Positions 52,351 through 61,300 of a DNA stretch of 64,000 nucleotides are shown one piece after another (within the stretch, counting starts at the first letter, position 1; each line of letters opens with the position of its first letter). A program made the translations under genes and the position numbers. Origin of the DNA: Lacrimispora sphenoides (lineage in GTDB: Bacteria > Bacillota > Clostridia > Lachnospirales > Lachnospiraceae); the NCBI RefSeq assembly GCF_900105215.1, contig NZ_FOIP01000002.1, positions 620,001 to 684,000 of the forward strand. Reading direction: 5' to 3'. The notes below the pieces were generated by a model. It did no database searches. It saw only the letters and a list, made by a program, of their open reading frames with translations, and had not been told where the DNA came from.

Positions 52351-55300
52351 ATGACACAATTCAAAAGATTTACAGCGTTCCTTTTGTGCTTCCTTATGAT
52401 CTTTCCCACTCAGGAACTTATGATTCTGGCAGAAACCACATCAATGGATTATGCACGGATCGAGGAAATGCCATCTTCAGATATAACTGAAGATGGAGCA
52501 GACCGCGTGGAGGAAACTCAGCCGTCAGAAACAGTTGAAGAAGGAACAGACCGAGTGGAGGAAACTCAGCCGTCGGAAACAGTTGAAGATGGAGCAGACC
52601 GTGTGGAGGAAACTCAGCCGTCAGAAACAATGGAAGATGGAACAGACCGCATTGAGGAAACTCTGCCTTTAGAACCAATGGAAGATGGAACAGACCGTAT
52701 AGAAGAAACATTGCCATTAGAACCAATTGAGGGTGGAGGCGGCCGTATTAAGGAAACATTGCCGTTAGAACCTTTGGAGGACGATGGTTATGCAATTTAT
52801 TGGAATCCGGGTGGTCAGCTGCCTGCAGAACTGGCAACCGCATCGAATGCAGCAGCAACCGTGTCCAATGCAACTCCATCCAGGGCAAAAATGGGAAAAG
52901 ATTCTGCCAATGGGTTGAGTCCTGCAAAGCCTGTAAAAACTCTTAAAAAGGCAATTGAGCGCGCAAAAGATCTGATGGAGAAAGAAGGACTGGATCCATC
53001 GGACATTACTATTTATGCAATGAATCCGATGGAGGTGGCAGACGGAGAACTGTATGTATTAAATGCAGGGAATATCCGCATAGCATCCTGGCCGGAACGT
53101 CCTTATGAAAGTGACGCGTTGTTTTATGTGAATGGCGGACAATTAACATTGACGAATGTTCTGCTTGAGGCAGAAGATCCGGATCATGATCCTGATGAGA
53201 CAGAGTTGGTTTATGTACGGGGCGGTGTCCTTCAAATGGGACAGAATGTCAATATTAATGGCTGTGTTGTAATGGATTACTGCAGTGAGCAGGAAGATAT
53301 AGAGTGGAAAGAAGATACGGCATCTCCTTCCAATGCTGCGGATACAGATAATACGGCAGCAGCAGAAAACGAACGAATTGAGAAAACACTTACGCTGCAA
53401 CCGCTGGCTTCAACCGCCAGTCAAGCAAAGGCGGCAGGAGAAGCGGCCTTTGATATTGATAATTATGTTTTGGACACCGATGAAGATAATGTTGAACTGA
53501 TAGTAGATAAGATGTCCGCCAGTACATGGAGAGATCCGATTATCGAGTTGATGGAAGGATTTGACGGTGGCAGCGGCGAATATCTTCTGGAATTACGGGA
53601 TGATGGCAAGGCAGAATCACGTGAACTGGTGACAACCCTTTATGCGGATGATGCAACTGATGAAGAGTTTTTAGGCTATTTTACTCTGGCAGAATCTGAT
53701 AAATGGAACCTGGAGGTCGAGACTGAGGCAGCTGCTCAGTTAAGAGATACGGGTTCAGAAAATAAAATCATGTCCCGGTCCTTTGCCTTTGAGGCAGATA
53801 CTTTGACCAGCAAGACTCTGATTGCAAGCCGTTCTTTGGGTGAAGCAAAGGTTATTTACTGGAATCCGGGAGCTGCTATGACCATTGATGGGGAGATTTA
53901 TCCGGCAGGCGATGATGTTTTATATGATGGATCAAACCCACGTGCTCCGCTTAAAACCTGGAGTGCAGCAGCCGAGGAGGCTAAGAAGTCCAATGGAATG
54001 GTTGTAGCCATGCGATCCCTGAATTTGGGGGATGATAACGCCGGTGAATATCTGGAGCAGCTTTCGGACGGAGAGTTTTACCTGGCTTCTGCCGAAGCTT
54101 CATTGATAACTCCTCTTGGCACATGGAATTCTACTTCACAGCCGGCAATCATCGTACCGGAAAACAAGACCTTGATTGTAGAAAATCTTTACCTTGGCGG
54201 AATGTATGATAATAGCGGCAATGAGACCGAAGCTCAGACGATCCTGGTAAATGAGGGAGACCTTATTATCGAAAAGAATGTCAGGACAGAAGAAAAGGGA
54301 TATATTCAGATAAATGCTTTTCTTGATTTAGCGAATCATCCGGTACAGGTATGCAGTGTGGATTCTATCCATGATGGTGATTTAAGAATATTCTTTGGCG
54401 GTATTAATAAGAACGTAGCTTACCGGTATGTAGATGTTGTGATACCTGGCGGAGATTTGGCATCATCAATTACCGATGATGCAGACCCGATTGCAAAAGC
54501 AGATTCCGTAGGCCAGGCGCTGCTTGGCCGGATAAAGCTGCACAGTACCAACCGGTCTGTGGCAAATGGCGGTCTTTCAAGTATTGACTGGTCACTGCGG
54601 CAGGATACGGCCGAGGATGACAGTATTGTAAATGCTCAGAATATTGAACTTTATGCAATTTATTACTTCGATGGAATTTATATTGACGGTGTGGATGGCG
54701 ATGACAGAAATTACGGTGCATCCTGCGACTATCCGGTGAAAACCTGGGCCAGAGCAAGAGCGATCTGGCAGGATGAAATGACCAAGAGTCTGCAGGCCAG
54801 ACAGGATGCAGCCGGTATGACATTAGATAAAATTGAAGCCGACTATCCGATGCCGGAGGTAATTTATATCTGTAATACTGTGACCGTAGACTCTGCCAGT
54901 GAACCGGAATGGGAGCTGGAATCCCGTTATGACTACGCAAGAGGTACTGATGTTAAGACAGAAGTTGTATCTCATATTGATAAAATTGCAAGTCAGGGAG
55001 AGGGAAGCGCCAATGTGCCGCGTCACGAAGCTCCAAAGACTTTGATCAAAGTAACTGGAAGCGGTGTTTTAAGCATACGTGACGTTTTTATCCGTAATAT
55101 GGTGGATGATACTGACAGTGTTACGATTAAGGTAGAGGCAGGCGGAACCCTGAACTTAAGGGGAGAGACTACCCTGAACGGAACCCGCCTTAAGAGTACC
55201 GGTTTTGATCAGAAAGCTCTCACCCTGGGTAACCACGTAACGGTTACCGGAGGCAGCCGCTTTGTGATGGAAGCGGGCTGGACTGGTTCGATTGAGAACC

Positions 55301-58300
55301 GGGAGCAGGGTGTGGTTGCTGCCGGAAGCGGTACCACAGTTGAGATGAACAATGGTTTTATTCAGAAGAACAACTCTTACCGTGCAGATTATTATACTGC
55401 CGGAATAACCACTCATAAGGCCGGAGGCGGTGTGGTTTTAAGCGATGGCGCCAGGTTTACTATGAACGGCGGTACCATTACCGGAAACCAGACCTATCAA
55501 TATGGCGCCGGTGTTTATCTTGTGGATGCAGGGACCTCCTTTATTATGAATAAGGGAAAGATCACAGGTAACAGCATACTGACTTATCAAATTTCAGGCA
55601 CAAATAGCACCGTACTGTTTTCAAAAGGGGTCGGTATATTTGCGGATACAGGTACAATCGTAAACATCGGTGATGGGAACGGGGAACAGGAAGATACGGT
55701 AATCAGTAACAATAAATCATATTTTGCTTATGGTACCGGTATTTATACGAATGGCAGCCTGAATATTGATCATGCGGCCATATCTGATAATGAAGCTGGC
55801 GGAGTATACAAAAGTTATACGAATGTTAATTTAGGAGTCGGAATTTATATAGGGGCTGATGGTAAGCTTGCGATGAATGCCGGGTTAGTGAATGGGAACC
55901 ATGGTGCATTTACCACATATGGCTACGTAAGAGGTGTAGGTATCTATATTGACGCCGGTACAAACAGTCATACAATCACCGGAAGTACAATAACTACGAA
56001 TCAAACGGGATATGAGTACTATACTGACTCTGATATTTACAATTATAACCAGGGCGGCGGTATATATCTTGCCGGCGGCAATACCCTTACGATAACAGAT
56101 ACAACGGTTTCTAATAACAGAGCCGGACGCGGCGGAGGAATCTATGCATACGGAAGCTCCGGAAAGGATATTGCTTTAACCTTAAAAGAAACCATTATAG
56201 AGGGAAATGAAGCGAGATCATCTCGTGCCAGCAGTTATGGAGATACCGGAGGTATTTACTTCTATGGATATGGGACTCTTACTCTGGAAGATGGAACTAA
56301 GATTATTAATAACTCTGCAACAGTGAGTACCGGCGGACTTTACATAGGTGGTGCTTCTGCTGCTTCTTCCCACACTTATATGATGGCAACCACTCCGGGA
56401 GCAATTGAAATCAGCGGCAATAAAATCACCAATACGGGAAGCTACGGTACTTATGGCGGCGGTGTCACTCACAGCGGCGGCAGCTGGCATGCTGAGAATG
56501 TACGGATCAGTAACAATGAGGCGGTTACACAGGGCGGAGGAATCTATTCCACCAGCTCAACCTCTTACTCTTATTTCAGGAACATGATGATCTCTGACAA
56601 TCGGGCAGGGGATGGCGCTGCACTGGCAATTAGCAGCGGACGTTATTATATGAAGGACTCTTCCATTACAGACAATACTGCGACCAATAGGGGCGGCGGT
56701 ATTTACACGTCAAGTACCAGTGCTTATGTGTATCTGTCTGAAACGGAAGATGGAAAATTTGAAATAAAGGATAACCATGCGGACTATGGCGGCGGGATTG
56801 CTATTACAACTGGTTACTCATTTATGATGGATATTGCCGGCCCGATCCAGAACAGTGCGGCTGTACAGGGAAGCAACTTCTATTTAAGCGGTTATGCATA
56901 CATTGATATTTTCAAAGGTTATTTTAAGCAGCCAGTTCCATCAAAACAGGTGGAGGGCGTATACAATATCTATATTGATGATACATCAACCAGTACCTAC
57001 AGTAAGAATTTTGATTTCAGTAAGGTGACCGCTGATAGGAAAGATGGAGCCAATCCCGATGTTATCTTTTTAAATTCAGGAAGCTCTTTCCTGACAGTAC
57101 TTGCAGCGCCGCTAGATGATAATACGGCTTATGGTGCCTTTCCGATTGATTTAAACAGTGAGGTGTTTCAATCCGGCAGTGTAGTACTGAAACCATTGGG
57201 AAATGCTGCGACCCGGGCAATGATGGAACCAAATGCTGATCTATCTGCTGCGACTCAGGTAAATAGGCAATATCCCGCATTGTTGAGTGCAATGGGCAAC
57301 TTAGATCATTTTCGCGGTGGTGAGCTGCCAAGAAGAAGCGAACTTGGCGGATTTAGAGATGCAGTTAACACCACCAGAACGAATGTCATTATTGTCGGCC
57401 AGGGTGTGTATTTGGCCGGATATAAAAGTGATGGAACCGGCGGAAATGACAGCAATGGGGGTACCTCTCCGGCTGATGCGGTTGCAACGTTTGATAGAGC
57501 AAAAGAGGTTTTACAAAATAGGATAAACGAGACTGCTATTCATGACAGTAACCTTCCGGAGGAAGAAAGGGAAGGCTTTGCACCATTTATCTACATTTGC
57601 GGTCAGGTGGATATTAATGCCAATGAATCCTGGGAACTTAATTATGAGGATCCGCTGTATACCGATGTAAATGAATATTATGCGATTGCGGAAGAACGTA
57701 ATGGAACCCAGGTATATGAGCCGCAGGTACGCCGGTTTGCTTCTTTTGTGCGGCAGCCGATGATTAAAGTAGGTAATGGCAGCAATACAGTGTCATTTAC
57801 TACAGGAAGGCTGATTATTGATGGCATGGCGGATACAGTCGTTCTTGCTGATCAGAGTTCATACAGCCCGGTGATCTATGGCTCTGCAGGCACTTTAGTG
57901 ACTCTGACCGGAGATTCGATGATCAGGAATAATTACTTCAGTGCACTGGACATTTATGGAGAAGTAACACTTAGCGGCGAAATTGGTGAAGTGAATAAGC
58001 AGCTATATAATAACCAGTCACAGTATACGGTCAGGTTGTATGGTTCAGCCAAAATGTCGATGCTGGGAGAGGCAAAGATAATCACAGATAATACAGTTGA
58101 AAAGGTTGCCAGCTTTTCCGGCTATGCTATATGGATGGGAGGAACGAATGTCTCCGTATCTATGGAAGGTAACAGTGCTATCATGCAGGGACCGGGTTCC
58201 ACACTGCTGAATAGCTATCTGATTTATTCCACTTATGCCAATACCACCATTCAAATGAAGGAGAACGCAAGATTAGAAGTCGGTAACGCCGTGAGCGGTG

Positions 58301-61300
58301 TTGTCTATATTTCCGGTAGTGATTCAACAATTAATATGTCAGCAGATGCCAGCATTGCAACGCTGGAGGGTGCATATTGGCAATATGGCATTTATGGGTG
58401 TGCCAATTTTTCTCTTACGATGTCAGACCGGGCTAACATTACTTATGGAGGGTATCGCAACACCACGACCTATGGTATCTATCTGGCCCCCACGAGTACG
58501 ACAACGGCATCGGTAAAGATGCAGGATCATGCAGCGATCATACTTGATAGTACAGCCACAGGAACATCCTATTGGTTTTATGGAATCTCTGTGAACAACG
58601 GAATATCGCCGAAGATTGAATTGTTAAACAATTCAAGAATTACTGGTAATCCGAATGTTATGAGTCTTACCTGTGGGATTATTACAAGCAGTTCTAATGC
58701 AAAAGATGTAATGATTTTACTGAATATGGAAGCTGACGGATCCGAAGAAGAATCAGTTTCGATTACGGATATGAGCCATGGCATTTACCTTGGGGCGGCA
58801 GAAAACAGCACTGTTTCAATGGGAAAGAAGGCTATGATTACTGGTGGAACAGACGGAATATATTTGACTGGACGCAGCAGCACCACATCAACAGCTAATA
58901 TTCTGATGAAAGATTACAGCAGGATTTATAAAACCACCTATGGTATTTACTTTTATCAGGTTAATAGCAGTCCAATTAACATTCAGATGGAAGACCATGC
59001 AGCGATTGAACAGAATAATATGGGGATCGCCGAAGCGACAGTGACTGGAAGTACTTCCTATGGGGCATCACAGGTGAACGTAGAAATGTTTGGTGACTCC
59101 AGAATATCCGGTAACTCCAGTTCAGGAATTCAATTGGTCCATACTCAGAACAACTGGTCAGAAAGCACTGGGTACCAAAAAATCACTTTAAATGACAATG
59201 CAATGATCGGCGGCAGTGATTATTACAGCAACACTGATGCTGATTCCGGAAATCAGGGAGCCGGAATATATGCCAACGGTCCGATTCAGGTGACAATGAA
59301 CGGAACTGCAAAAATATCCGGAAATGGCACCAGTGTTAATAATGGCAGCACAGCAAGTTCGGGGATTTACCTGACACGTTCAACAACTGCCTCCTATCAT
59401 CGGGCCGGAACAGCTAGAATTACCTTAAATGGTTCTGCTTCTATTTGTGATAACAAAGGCGGCGGTGTTTATGCAGCAACGATCGGCGACTCCACAACAA
59501 GCTATCACAATGAAGTCATTATTGAATTAAATGGAATTAAGGATGATGGAAGCTTTTCTACACCGTCTATTCAGGGAAATACAGATGCGGTCTACTTAGG
59601 GGATGACGCAACCTTGCGGCTTAAGGGGGAAGCACTGGTGAAGATCAGTGACAGTCCTTATGCATCAAGCTCTTATGTGGCCCGGGTAATTGATAATTAT
59701 GGATACATTGAGTTGGATGGAAGAAGCACGGTTAAGGGTCTGATTTATATGAACAACAGTACCAAACCAATTACAATGACCCATGCTGCGACCGGCCAGG
59801 CGCCAAAGTATGATTTGCATCTGGTTGAAGGTTTTGCCGGTAAGACAGTGGTTCAGCCGGATATGGTTGGTATTACAGATCTTACGGGTGCGGGAAGCCA
59901 GCTGGCATATTTCCATAAGGCCGGTGCTGATGGAATGGCAGCCATGCGGCCGATCGTCGAGCTGTCACCAAACCTTGTGCTGCTGGGAGAAAATAATGTT
60001 TATCTGTCAGGCAGCGGAAATGATGCCAACTCTGGCAACACTCCATCTACAGCGGTCAAAACCTTTAAACGTGCCAGAGAACTGCTGCAGGGCGGCGGTT
60101 ATTACACGACCGGAGCGAATATTATTATCTGTACTTCAACCGTTAATGTACTGGCAGAGGATGAAGACTGGTCATTTGAGCCCGGCGGATTCGTAACGAA
60201 TTCTTTGAGTGGGCAAAGATGGCAGCCGCTGGTAACCCGTTATGAAGGGTATGGCGGTATACTGATTACGTTGTACGATAGTACCAGTACGGTTTATGCA
60301 TCTACCGTTACGTTTAAAAATATCACAATAGACGGCGGCTCAGCCAATGGTATTGTATTGACAACAGCCGTGAATGATCAATTGCTGATGGTTGGCAGAG
60401 GAAGGACTGCTGTCCTTGGAGAAGGCGCAGTATTGCAGAACAACAAGGCAGTAACGACCACCTATAGCAATACCTCCGCATTAGGGGTGAAGGTTTATGG
60501 CGGTACTCTTGAGATAAGCGGCGGAACTATTCGGAATATAGTAAGACAAACAAGCCTTAGTTTCAGTAGTTACTACTTTGCCTCTGCGGTAATGGTTCAG
60601 GGGGTCAGTACTGCTTATCCGGGTAATTTAATAATGAAATCGGGGCAGATAATAAATAATGAACTAAATGCTCCAAATGCACAAGGTACCAGTGCCCGTA
60701 TCGGAACGATTTATATACACAGCACTACTTCCGCTCCCAGTGGTATGGAGATGAGGGGCGGTCTGATCGAGAATAACAAGGTTGTTTCAAGAGATACAAA
60801 TCCTGGGGCAGCAGGTGCGATCGTAAATTATGACGGTGCTGTGACAATCAGCGGCGGAATTATCCGTGGAAATGAAGGTGGATGCGGCAGTGCAATTTTC
60901 CATCAGGGTATTAACAGTTCTTCCCAGATGATTTTCTCCGGCGGGCAGATCAGCGGAAATACGACAAATGCATCTGGACAGCAGTCTATCAATAAATACT
61001 CGCCAATTTTTGTTATGCAGAGGGGCTTTGAACTGTATGGCGGTGGAGCGGATATCAGAGACAGTATTTATTTATACCAAACCTTAAGTGCCATTAAAGT
61101 AAGTGATCATATTTATCAGACCGGACGTTCCTACCATGTATACTTAAATCAGGGAACCAGCTACTTTAGAAAAGGCAGTGTAGTCGTAGAGCCAGATGGT
61201 AATAAGGTAACAAACGTTGGTTCCTATCTCCCATATTTTGATGTACGGTCGAATCCGTATGTACTGGATCGGGGAAGAACTAGTAACCTTGCCGGAAATG

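Noticed and set aside
52418..52726. Minus-strand Leu/Phe-rich frame over the 48-bp repeats
   Set aside because: Shadow of the tandem array inside the giant gene.
52441..52776. Regular 48-bp spacing considered as a CRISPR array
   Set aside because: Units are contiguous coding repeats with no distinct spacers and no cas genes nearby.
59783..60196. 137-codon plus-strand frame within the giant gene
   Set aside because: Overlaps the long coding frame, lacks a ribosome site and shows no motif.
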